From Sulfurovum sp. (lineage in GTDB: Bacteria; Campylobacterota; Campylobacteria; Campylobacterales; Sulfurovaceae), in NCBI GenBank assembly GCA_003978395.1, contig QNZV01000034.1, positions 1 to 13,080 on the forward strand: a stretch of 13,080 bases of DNA. The letters are read 5' to 3'. Positions 1-6,042 of this stretch are shown here, piece by piece (the first letter of the stretch is position 1; every line of letters begins with the position of its first letter). A program made the position numbers and the translations under genes. Below the pieces are notes generated by a model that did no database searches, was not told the DNA's origin, and saw nothing but the letters and a program-made list of their open reading frames with translations.

Positions 1-716
1 TGTCTATTTTTGCCAATTTTTACCTCTCTGTGTCTAAAATCAATAGGGGCTAAAATCACTTTTGTATTTTTAATACCTACTTTTTCAACTAACTGGTATA
101 GCTCTTCTATTTTATCATCTCCAATAGGAATACAGCCAATTGTAACAGCATTTCCATGAATCATAATGGCAGAGCCTAAGTGGGTTCGCTTCTCTTTTTT
201 TGCCATTTTTTTATCAAAAGCATTTGGATAATTGATATTTATTGAGAGGTGAAATTTACTATTTGGATTGAGGTATCCTATCTTGTAGATACCTTCAGGT
301 ATCTGTCTATCTCCTTCGCGAAGCTTTGGACCTAAATGACCTGAGAAAGCTGTGAATGGGTAGGTTGTAATATAAATTTTTTTACCATTATGCTCTCCCC
401 ATACTTCTAGTAGTTGTTCATGTTTTAATCCTATAAGGGTCAGCTTTTTTGGGTAGATAACAAAATTAGCATCAGCTAGATGTCGATTAAGTCTCTGTTT
501 AGATGTAAGCTTTGGTGGAGTAGGGCAGGTTGGACACTCTGGACAGGGAATGGTTATATTTTTGTCAATATATATTTCTTTAACTATTGTGGTGCTATGA
601 TTTGCGTATTTTTTATAATAGGGATACCAAATTTTTTTGCCAAAAAAATAGAAAGATAGTAATAAGAGAGAGAGTATGGTTAAAAAGAGAACAAAGTGAA
701 GGAGTAAGTTTTTCAT
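1..716 (-). CDS. YafK-type L,D-transpeptidase family protein, membrane-anchored, 3' end beyond window
   Basis: My translation from ATG 714-716 stays open for 238 codons to the window edge, so the C-terminus is missing. Residues about 4-25 form one hydrophobic segment (LLLHFVLFLTILSLLLLSFY), a signal anchor placing the rest in the periplasm. A Cys/Pro cluster follows (CPECPTCPTPP, Cys58, 61, 64). The catalytic domain spans about 85-225: IPEGIYKI (139-146), LNPNSKFHLSI, NYPNAFD, and the active site IMIHGNAVTIGC with His187 and Cys195. The eight-residue His-to-Cys step matches the YafK/DpaA branch (COG3034), not the longer step of classical YkuD or Csd6 enzymes. The family makes or cuts L,D bonds in peptidoglycan; E. 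coli YafK detaches Braun lipoprotein. Which reaction applies here is unknown. It lies 51 nt after glnA with no clear promoter between, so read-through is possible. The SD-like GGGAG lies partly in a hairpin 13 nt before the ATG, a long spacing. Confidence 0.85.
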   Translation of the reverse strand, partial: MKNLLLHFVLFLTILSLLLLSFYFFGKKIWYPYYKKYANHSTTIVKEIYIDKNITIPCPECPTCPTPPKLTSKQRLNRHLADANFVIYPKKLTLIGLKHEQLLEVWGEHNGKKIYITTYPFTAFSGHLGPKLREGDRQIPEGIYKIGYLNPNSKFHLSININYPNAFDKKMAKKEKRTHLGSAIMIHGNAVTIGCIPIGDDKIEELYQLVEKVGIKNTKVILAPIDFRHREVKIGKNR

Positions 717-730
717 AATGTTAAATTAGC

Positions 731-749
731 TCCCATGTTAAACATGGGA
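731..749 (-). promoter_or_regulatory. Stem-loop between glnA and the L,D-transpeptidase gene, overlapping its SD
   Basis: The sequence tcccatgtt-a-aacatggga is a perfect 9-bp inverted repeat; a realistic fold is a 7-bp stem with a 5-nt loop. On the minus strand the second arm ends in ATGGGA and runs into GGGAG, the only SD-like sequence before the ATG at 716. No T-tract follows, so it is a poor terminator. It could hide the ribosome site or stabilise the 3' end of the glnA transcript; both ideas are inference. Confidence 0.5.
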
Positions 750-767
750 ACTAGGAAAATTTTGTTC

Positions 768-2210
768 TTAACAAGAGTAAGTAGAGATATACTCAAATGC
801 AGTTGGTCTTCCTTCTACAGGAATAACATGTCTATCAAACATGTAATCAACATACTCTTTAACATACTCTGGACTCATAATCGGTGCCAAGAATTCGTAA
901 TCTTTTTCAAGACCTTCTAGTGCATCTCTAAATGTATTTGGAAGCTCAGGGATTTTTCTTTCAGCAATCTCTTCTCGAGTAAGCTCAAACAGATCTTCGT
1001 TAAATGGACCTACTAGGCTATCATAACCACCTTGTTTGATTCCATCAAGACCAGCAATCATAAGAACAGCAAATGCAAGGTAAGGACAAGCTACAGAATC
1101 TGGGAAACGAGTCTCAATTCTTGTTGCTTTTTCACCTGCACCATAAGGAATTCTACACGCAGCAGAACGGTTTTGGCTAGAGTAAGTAAGAATTCTTGGA
1201 GCTTCAAAACCTGGTAACAATCTCTTAAATGAGTTTGTACTTGGGTTTGTAAATGATGCAACAGCCTCTTTATGCTCAAAAATACCACTTAGGTAATCAA
1301 GTGCTGTTTTAGAAAGGTTTGCGTATTCTCCCTCTTTATAGAACAAGTTTTTACCATCTTTCCATAATGATTGGTGTACATGCATACCATTTCCATTATC
1401 ATTGTAGATTGGTTTTGGCATAAACGTAGCTGTTTTACCGTTAAGATGTGCAACCATTTTCACAACATATTTGTACTTTTGAACGTTATCAGCAGCTGTA
1501 ATAATATCAGAGAAAACAATACCAATTTCATGTTGACCTTGTGCAACTTCGTGGTGTCCAAGCATTACTTCAAGACCTACATCTTCAAGAACTTGCATCA
1601 TCTCTGCTCTTAAATCTACAGCAGGGTCTGTTGGTTGTACTGGGAAGTATCCACCTTTAACTCTTGGTCGGTGACCCATATTCCCTATTTCACCATAATC
1701 AGCATTATCAGCCCAGTGACCTTCGTCTGTCTCTACTTTGAATGATTGGTGGTTATCATTATCTACAATTTTTACATCATCAAAGATAAAGAATTCATTC
1801 TCTGGACCAAAGTATGCCTCATCAGCAATACCTGCATCAGCAAGAGCTTGAAGTGCTTTTTTAGCAATTGAACGAGGACATTTAGCATAAAGCTCATTTT
1901 TATAAATATCATAAACATCACAAATAACACAAACTGTACTATCTGCTGTAAATGGGTCTAAGAAAGAACTTCCTACATCTGGCTTAAGAAGCATATCTGA
2001 TTCATTAATTGGTTGCCAGTTTTCAATTGAAGAACCATCAAAAGGAAGACCACCTTTTAGTTGACCTTCTGTTACAGCACTCATTCTATATGAAATATGA
2101 TGCCATGCACCTTTAATGTCTGTAAATCTAAAGTCTACAAATTCTACTTCATTTTCTGTACAGAATTTAAAGAATCCATCTACATCGTTATCTTCTACAA
2201 ATTTACCCAT
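768..2210 (-). CDS. glnA: Glutamine synthetase, type I
   Basis: Makes glutamine from glutamate, ammonia and ATP; the main cytosolic ammonium-assimilating enzyme, normally a dodecamer. The 480-residue length is typical of GSI. Visible motifs are FDGSSIENW (57-65), the metal/substrate motif FGPENEFFIFD (134-144), HHEVAQGQHEIG (219-230), NGNGMHVHQS (272-281), NPSTNSFKRLLPGFEAP (322-338), NRSAACRIP (347-355) and RIETRFPD (364-371). The segment matching the adenylylation loop of E. coli GS (NLYDLPPEE) reads DLFELTREE here, so Phe408 replaces the modified Tyr. This enzyme should not be controlled by adenylylation; I recall the same substitution being reported for Helicobacter pylori. ATG 2208-2210 has AGGAG seven bases upstream. 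It has its own promoter in the 71-nt gap after the PHP gene. Confidence 0.97.
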   Translation of the reverse strand: MGKFVEDNDVDGFFKFCTENEVEFVDFRFTDIKGAWHHISYRMSAVTEGQLKGGLPFDGSSIENWQPINESDMLLKPDVGSSFLDPFTADSTVCVICDVYDIYKNELYAKCPRSIAKKALQALADAGIADEAYFGPENEFFIFDDVKIVDNDNHQSFKVETDEGHWADNADYGEIGNMGHRPRVKGGYFPVQPTDPAVDLRAEMMQVLEDVGLEVMLGHHEVAQGQHEIGIVFSDIITAADNVQKYKYVVKMVAHLNGKTATFMPKPIYNDNGNGMHVHQSLWKDGKNLFYKEGEYANLSKTALDYLSGIFEHKEAVASFTNPSTNSFKRLLPGFEAPRILTYSSQNRSAACRIPYGAGEKATRIETRFPDSVACPYLAFAVLMIAGLDGIKQGGYDSLVGPFNEDLFELTREEIAERKIPELPNTFRDALEGLEKDYEFLAPIMSPEYVKEYVDYMFDRHVIPVEGRPTAFEYISTYSC

Positions 2211-2241
2211 TTGTTGTCTCCTAAAAGTTTAAGTTGCAACG

Positions 2242-2247
2242 ATTGTA
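2242..2247 (-). promoter_or_regulatory. glnA promoter, -10 element
   Basis: On the minus strand TACAAT lies 31 nt before the glnA ATG, with a T-rich stretch (TAAAATTTTTTGA) upstream and no clear -35, the usual pattern for the vegetative sigma factor in Campylobacterota. A perfect 8-bp palindrome GTTGCAAC (2233-2240) lies at the expected transcription start and could be part of an operator. I see no NtrC/sigma-54 type -24/-12 pair. Confidence 0.55.
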
Positions 2248-2281
2248 TCAAAAAATTTTATAAAAGTGTTACCTTTCTTGT

Positions 2282-3061
2282 TTAAAAACTAATCAATTGG
2301 GCTTCACGTTGTTCAAAAGTAACAGCTTTAGAGTAGCCAACTTTTTTAGCCAGTTTAATTACTTCATTATACTTAAAGCCTATCTGTCCAATGGCATGTG
2401 CATCTGAAGAGAAGGTAATGGGAATATCGAGTTCATATGCCATCTCTAGCAAAAGTGGAGAGGGGTAAATCTCTTTAATTGGTTTCCTTAAGCCTGCAGA
2501 GTTTAGCTCTATGACCATATTGGATTTTTTAATTGCTTTAAGTGCATTTTGGGCAATAAGACGAATATCTTTCTTGGGTATAAAGTTAAATATTTTGATT
2601 AAATCTAAATGACCAACTATATTGAAATAGCCCGTTTTAGCCATGGCTTCGATATTATCAAAGTACTCTTGCCAAATTTGGTCGATCTCTCTTTTTTGAT
2701 ACTCATGTTTAAATTCAGGATTATCAAAACCCCATTTTCCTATGAAGTGAACAGACCCTATTAAGTAATCTACCTCTGATTTGAGAACGCGTTCGTCCAT
2801 ATATCCTTTTAGGTAATCAACTTCATATCCTAAAAGAATTTTAATATCATTTTTATATCTTTCTCTTAAGTCTAAAACGTCATTTTCATAAGCATTCATC
2901 TGATTAAAGTCAAGACGATAATAGGAATCGAAGTTCATGGGAGCATGTTCTGAAAAGCCATAAATATCTATCTCTAGTTTTATGGCTTGTTCTATATATG
3001 CATCCATAGAACCTTTGGCATGGTTGCATCGTGTTGTGTGGTTGTGTAAATCTATTCTCAT
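2282..3061 (-). CDS. PHP-family histidinol-phosphatase (HisK type)
   Basis: 259 residues, about the normal size for this family. The PHP metal-site motifs occur in order: DLHNHT (His6, His8), CNHAKG (His14), SEHAP (Glu38, His39), LGYEVD (Glu80), GSVHFIG (His105), GHLDL (His151) and SSDAHAIGQIG (Asp220, His222). These bind a multinuclear metal centre that hydrolyses phosphate esters. The GSVHFIG and SSDAH patterns fit the HisK-type enzyme that removes phosphate from L-histidinol phosphate in histidine synthesis, but other PHP phosphoesterases look alike and no his gene is nearby, so the substrate is inference. No strong SD precedes ATG 3059-3061. It begins 30 nt after the glucosaminidase gene and is probably co-transcribed with it; the stop lies 35 nt before the glnA -10. 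Confidence 0.82.
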   Translation of the reverse strand: MRIDLHNHTTRCNHAKGSMDAYIEQAIKLEIDIYGFSEHAPMNFDSYYRLDFNQMNAYENDVLDLRERYKNDIKILLGYEVDYLKGYMDERVLKSEVDYLIGSVHFIGKWGFDNPEFKHEYQKREIDQIWQEYFDNIEAMAKTGYFNIVGHLDLIKIFNFIPKKDIRLIAQNALKAIKKSNMVIELNSAGLRKPIKEIYPSPLLLEMAYELDIPITFSSDAHAIGQIGFKYNEVIKLAKKVGYSKAVTFEQREAQLISF

Positions 3062-3091
3062 AGATGGGATTTTAACATAAAAAGTATTTCT

Positions 3092-3979
3092 TTATAGATA
3101 TTGTTTATCAATTCTAAATTTATCAAACTTTCTAAGTTTATTATGTACGATAAAGTTTCTAAGTTTTCTTGTATATTTCTCTCTCAATTCACAATAGTTG
3201 ATTAGATACTGAACTAAAATAAGTGGATTGTCTGTAATATTTCTCTTTTTTCTAAAGCTTTTATATGCTCCTCTTCCAATAAGAACAAAATAATCATCAA
3301 TAGAGTCACTCAAACTTGCATATTTTTTTAAGTAAATTGCTTTACCTTTTCTACTTTTTAGTGCTTTAATTCGTGGTTCATTTTTATTGACAGACCACAT
3401 TCCAAAGATATTATTTGCTTTTTTAAAGAATCTTGATTCTCCCCATCCTGATTCAATGGCTGCTTGAGCCAAGATAATACTTACTGGGTGTGTCTTTAAA
3501 CGATTTGCCAATTTATTAATATCATCTGTTCGATACTTTTTATAGAGTTTTGCTAAAAAAGTTCTATCTTTTTTGCTTAACTGAGCTTCTGGTGTATGAC
3601 GTAAAGAGAGAACACGTTCTCTTTTTACTCTTAATTTCTCTTTTGAAATTAAAATTGCAGGAAGAATCATGTGAAAAAACTTCTGTTTTTTTTCTGAAAC
3701 TTCTAATTTATTTAGTGAAATGGTATTGGTGTAATTAATAGGCTTGATATTTTTATTTGTAAATATCTCAATATCATTAGGAGTTTTAATCCTTTTATTT
3801 ACAACAGTAACCTTTTTGGTTCTCTGATGCGTGATTTGTTTCTCTTCTATAGGTTTCATATATTCTACAGTTTCAACATCATATTTCTTAATACTCTCCT
3901 CTACCGATTTTAAATATGCATCATCAAATGCAAAAACAGTTAAAGTAAGAACTAAAAATGTTATAAAATGTTTTTTCAT
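3092..3979 (-). CDS. Secreted glucosaminidase, Bax-like / GH73 family
   Basis: 295 residues. A short Sec signal (MKKHFITFLVLTLTVFA, cleavage probably near 17) sends it to the periplasm. Residues about 20-130 are a lysine-rich linker with no domain I recognise. The catalytic domain covers about 140-270: HPVSIILAQAAIESGWGESR with the likely catalytic Glu176, then KKANNIFGMW (186-195), KKYASLSDSIDDYF (218-231) and GRGAYKSFR (235-243). This is the layout of E. coli Bax and related endo-N-acetylglucosaminidases that cut peptidoglycan glycan strands. The protein is strongly basic, which suits binding to the wall. ATG 3977-3979 has AAGGAT nine bases upstream. It is the first gene of a probable two-gene transcript with the downstream PHP phosphatase; no functional link between them is evident. 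Confidence 0.85.
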   Translation of the reverse strand: MKKHFITFLVLTLTVFAFDDAYLKSVEESIKKYDVETVEYMKPIEEKQITHQRTKKVTVVNKRIKTPNDIEIFTNKNIKPINYTNTISLNKLEVSEKKQKFFHMILPAILISKEKLRVKRERVLSLRHTPEAQLSKKDRTFLAKLYKKYRTDDINKLANRLKTHPVSIILAQAAIESGWGESRFFKKANNIFGMWSVNKNEPRIKALKSRKGKAIYLKKYASLSDSIDDYFVLIGRGAYKSFRKKRNITDNPLILVQYLINYCELREKYTRKLRNFIVHNKLRKFDKFRIDKQYL

Positions 3980-4010
3980 GTGTTATATATCCTTTTGGAA
4001 AAATTTCGGA

Positions 4011-4016
4011 ATTATA
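4011..4016 (-). promoter_or_regulatory. Promoter of the glucosaminidase gene, -10 element
   Basis: A perfect TATAAT on the minus strand (in CAGATATAATTCC) lies 31 nt before the ATG, giving an expected leader of about 25 nt that contains the SD. Upstream is T-rich with no consensus -35. The first copy of the 18-nt direct repeat (4031-4048) covers the -35 region. Confidence 0.65.
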
Positions 4017-4030
4017 TCTGTAATTTATTA

Positions 4031-4048
4031 GATAAAACTTAAAATGAT
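4031..4048 (+). repeat. Direct repeat, copy 1 (18 nt)
   Basis: gataaaacttaaaatgat, matching copy 2 at 4165-4182 in 17 of 18 positions. It covers the -35 region of the glucosaminidase promoter. It could be a protein site, or chance similarity in very AT-rich DNA. Confidence 0.45.
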
Positions 4049-4164
4049 ATTTTTTTTAAAAAATATTTTTCTGAAACACTTGTATCATGGCTAATAGGAG
4101 AGAAATTAATTTTTTTAGGAATTTTTGAATAAAAATCAGAATTTTCTTTTTACTGTGTCTTGTT

Positions 4165-4182
4165 GATAAAATTTAAAATGAT
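4165..4182 (+). repeat. Direct repeat, copy 2 (18 nt)
   Basis: gataaaatttaaaatgat, same orientation as copy 1 and starting 134 nt after it, with one C-to-T difference. No promoter element is evident directly beside it. Confidence 0.45.
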
Positions 4183-4244
4183 TTTTATGTGTTTTTATAA
4201 CCCTTGATATGTTAAAAATATACTTACATTATATATACACAAAT

Positions 4245-4284
4245 ATTTTACACAATTAATTCAATTCAATTAATTGTGTAAAAT
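4245..4284. repeat. Perfect 17-bp inverted repeat with 6-nt spacer
   Basis: The left arm attttacacaattaatt (4245-4261) and the right arm aattaattgtgtaaaat (4268-4284) are exact reverse complements around caattc. Neither side is followed at once by a T-tract, so a terminator is unlikely. The right arm ends in a TAAAAT that could act as a plus-strand -10. Possible roles are a dimer operator, an RNA hairpin, or the remnant of a small mobile repeat. It is the longest uninterrupted palindrome I found in the window. Confidence 0.7.
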
Positions 4285-4356
4285 GGAGAAAATTGAGTGT
4301 TTTTTACAATAAAACATTTTTTGTGAATTTGGAATATTTTTTATGTAAAGAGTGTT

Positions 4357-4425
4357 AAGATAGGAGACTATTTGAGAAGAAAAAGCTTAAAGAAGAGCAA
4401 GAGATAACTATCTTTATTTTTTTTT
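4357..4425 (+). terminator. Possible hairpin plus T9 tract upstream of acpP
   Basis: AAGATAG (4357-4363) can pair with CTATCTT (4408-4414), and a small local hairpin AGAT-AACT-ATCT (4403... to 4413) competes for the same bases. T9 follows at 4417-4425. A transcript arriving from upstream could be stopped here, or be switched between the two folds. The same T-tract also forms the upstream part of the acpP promoter, which is enough to explain it, so the terminator reading is weak. Confidence 0.25.
4372..4407 (+). CDS. Possible 11-residue basic leader peptide (tentative)
   Basis: TTG 4372-4374 follows AGGAG (4362-4366) by five bases and opens a frame reading MRRKSLKKSKR before TAA at 4405. Seven of eleven residues are Arg or Lys. 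It lies upstream of the acpP promoter, so it would need its own promoter (TACAAT near 4304 or TAAAAT at 4279-4284 are candidates). The frame may well be chance: an SD-like sequence in purine-rich DNA also yields Lys/Arg codons. It is recorded for comparison across related genomes. Confidence 0.15.
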   Translation: MRRKSLKKSKR

Positions 4426-4433
4426 GCTATACT
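4425..4433 (+). promoter_or_regulatory. acpP operon promoter, extended -10
   Basis: TGCTATACT is an extended -10 (TG, one base, TATACT at 4428-4433), preceded by T9 rather than a -35 box. Transcription should start near 4440, giving a leader of about 28 nt with AGGAG at 4458-4462. This strong layout suits a highly expressed gene such as acpP. Confidence 0.7.
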
Positions 4434-4468
4434 TACAAGCATAAAAATTAAACAATTAGGAGAGTGTC

Positions 4469-4702
4469 ATGGCACTATTTGATGATGTAAAAGAAGTTGT
4501 TGTTGAACAACTAAACGTAAGTCCAGATGAAGTAAAAGAAGAGTCTAAATTTGTAGAAGATTTAGGAGCAGATAGTCTTGATGTGGTTGAGCTTGTAATG
4601 GCACTTGAAGAGAAATTTGATATTGAGATTCCAGATGAAGATGCTGAAAAAATTGCAAATGTTTCAGATGCAATTAAATTTATTGAGAATATTCAAGCAT
4701 AA
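4469..4702 (+). CDS. acpP: Acyl carrier protein
   Basis: Carries growing fatty-acyl chains on a 4'-phosphopantetheine arm during type II fatty acid synthesis in the cytosol. The 77-residue length is exactly typical. The attachment motif GADSLDVVELVMALEEKF places the modified serine at Ser36. The protein is strongly acidic with helices II and III intact. ATG 4469-4471 is preceded by AGGAG with six bases between. It is the first gene of the acpP-fabF-accA operon; two stem-loops in the 113-nt gap before fabF may set the relative amounts of the products, since the carrier is usually needed in large excess. Confidence 0.98.
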   Translation: MALFDDVKEVVVEQLNVSPDEVKEESKFVEDLGADSLDVVELVMALEEKFDIEIPDEDAEKIANVSDAIKFIENIQA

Positions 4703-4710
4703 TTAATCAG

Positions 4711-4735
4711 AGGAGAAGACCTTTTCGTCTCTCCT
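4711..4735 (+). promoter_or_regulatory. GC-containing stem-loop after acpP
   Basis: aggaga (4711-4716) pairs with tctcct (4730-4735) and gac (4718-4720) with gtc (4727-4729), leaving one bulged A and a 6-nt loop cttttc. The hairpin begins nine bases after the acpP stop. It is followed by TGATAATTAAAC, which lacks a T-tract, so it is more likely a stability or processing element, or a leaky terminator, than a full stop. Confidence 0.55.
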
Positions 4736-4747
4736 TGATAATTAAAC

Positions 4748-4789
4748 TATATATGAAATCATTTTAATAAATAAATGATTTGATATATA
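4748..4789 (+). promoter_or_regulatory. Long AT stem-loop before fabF
   Basis: tatatat-g-aaatcattt (4748-4764) faces aaatgattt-g-atatata (4773-4789), giving 9 bp, one G-G mismatch and 7 bp around an 8-nt loop. It ends 15 nt before the fabF SD (4805-4809). It could be an operator dyad, an RNA structure shielding the acpP 3' end, or part of a second promoter for fabF (TATATA within the right arm is a weak -10 candidate). Confidence 0.5.
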
Positions 4790-4815
4790 TCTTAAAAAGA
4801 GCATAGGAGATAGAA

Positions 4816-6033
4816 TTGAAAAGAGTAGTAGTTACTGGCTTAGGAATGATTAACAGTGTTGGGCAGGATAAAGAGAGTTCATTCTCTGCCATTTTGAATG
4901 GAGAATGTGGTATCAAAAAAATTGAACTGTTTGATGTTGAGAAATTTTCTGTAAAAATTGCAGGAGAGATTGTTGGTTTTGATGCAAGTACAGTAATGGA
5001 TGCTAAAGAGGTCAAAAAAGCAGATAGATTTATTCATCTTGGAATTAAAGCAACTTTAGAGGCGATGGAAGATGCTAATTTTGGAGATGATATAGATATG
5101 GAGCGTTTTGGTATCTCATCAGCATCTGGAATTGGTGGATTACCAAATATTGAGAAGAACTCTGTAATTTGTGAAAAAAGAGGTCCTAGACGAATCTCTC
5201 CTTTTTTTATTCCCTCCTCTTTGGTTAATATGTTGGGTGGATTTATCTCTATTGCACATGGAATAAAAGGACCAAATCTCTCTTGTGTAACAGCTTGTGC
5301 AGCAGGAACACATGCCATTGCCGAAGCAACAAAAACAATTATGTTGGATGGTGCTGATAGAATGTTAGTAGTTGGAGCAGAGTCAGCAATTTGTGGTGCT
5401 GGTATTGGTGGGTTTGCAGCTATGAAAGCTCTTAGTACCAACAATGATAATCCAAAAGAATCATCTCGACCATTTGATGCAGATAGAAATGGTTTTGTAA
5501 TGGGAGAGGGTGCAGCTGCTCTTGTTTTAGAAGATTATGATTTGGCTGTTGCTCGTGGAGCTAAAATTTATGGGGAAGTTATAGGATTTGGAGAGAGTGG
5601 AGATGCAAATCACATTACAACTCCTGTGGTAGATGGTCCTCTTCGTGCTATGAAAGCTGCCATGAGAATGGCAGGAAATCCTGAAATAGATTATATCAAT
5701 GCACATGGTACATCAACTCCTGCAAATGATAAAAATGAGACAGAAGCAGTCAAAGAGCTGTTTGGTGGGGCTGACAATTGTCCACCAATGAGTTCAATCA
5801 AGGGTCAAATTGGTCACTGTCTTGGAGCAGCAGGTGCTATTGAAGCTGTTGTCTGTTTGATGGCAATGCGTGATGGAAAATTGCCTCCAACAATTAACTA
5901 CACTACCCCTGATGAGAATTGTAACTTAGATTATGTAACCGATGGTGTACGTGATGGTAAGCTTAATGTAGTAATGAGCAACTCATTTGGTTTTGGTGGA
6001 ACAAATGGAGTTGTAATCTTCAAAAAGATATAA
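4816..6033 (+). CDS. fabF: 3-oxoacyl-[acyl-carrier-protein] synthase II (KAS II)
   Basis: Condenses malonyl-ACP with acyl-ACP to lengthen fatty acids; KAS II is also the enzyme usually tied to unsaturated chains and temperature response. The 405-residue length is typical. The catalytic triad is visible: Cys161 in VTACAAGTH, His297 in NAHGTSTPANDKNE and His334 in KGQIGHCLGAAG, with Lys329 beside it. The C-terminal loop SNSFGFGGTNG (388-398) is complete. The start is TTG at 4816, with AGGAG at 4805-4809 six bases before it. The N-terminus then reads KRVVVTGLGMINSVG, as in other FabF proteins, whereas the next ATG (4849) would remove the first conserved strand. It ends nine bases before accA, whose SD overlaps the fabF stop. 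Confidence 0.97.
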   Translation: MKRVVVTGLGMINSVGQDKESSFSAILNGECGIKKIELFDVEKFSVKIAGEIVGFDASTVMDAKEVKKADRFIHLGIKATLEAMEDANFGDDIDMERFGISSASGIGGLPNIEKNSVICEKRGPRRISPFFIPSSLVNMLGGFISIAHGIKGPNLSCVTACAAGTHAIAEATKTIMLDGADRMLVVGAESAICGAGIGGFAAMKALSTNNDNPKESSRPFDADRNGFVMGEGAAALVLEDYDLAVARGAKIYGEVIGFGESGDANHITTPVVDGPLRAMKAAMRMAGNPEIDYINAHGTSTPANDKNETEAVKELFGGADNCPPMSSIKGQIGHCLGAAGAIEAVVCLMAMRDGKLPPTINYTTPDENCNLDYVTDGVRDGKLNVVMSNSFGFGGTNGVVIFKKI

Positions 6034-6042
6034 GGATTTTCG

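Larger units (their letters stand above)
3980..4468. other. 489-base noncoding region between divergent promoters
   Basis: No credible ORF of normal size lies here on either strand, and I see no tRNA. The stretch is extremely AT-rich with many T and A tracts (for example T8A6 around 4050-4063, and three T6 runs between 4300 and 4342), which suggests intrinsic curvature. It contains the glucosaminidase promoter at the left, an 18-nt direct repeat, a 17-bp inverted repeat, a possible tiny ORF and the acpP promoter at the right. It is far larger than any other gap in this otherwise tightly packed window. Confidence 0.7.

Noticed and set aside
1..716. Csd6/Pgp2-type L,D-carboxypeptidase for the partial gene
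   Set aside because: The His-to-Cys distance and the PNSKFHLSI/NYPNAFD motifs match the YafK branch; Csd6-type enzymes have a longer distance.
4082..4420. Other short plus-strand ATG frames in the gap (9-14 codons)
   Set aside because: They have no SD at a proper distance and no feature distinguishing them from chance.
3980..4468. tRNA, 6S RNA or CRISPR in the large gap
   Set aside because: I found no cloverleaf-like arms with a TTC loop, no long closed duplex of the 6S type, and only two copies of the direct repeat.
5034..5444. 136-codon minus-strand frame opposite fabF
   Set aside because: It lies wholly inside fabF, is Pro/Ile/Ala-rich as expected for the reverse of glycine-rich coding DNA, and resembles no family.
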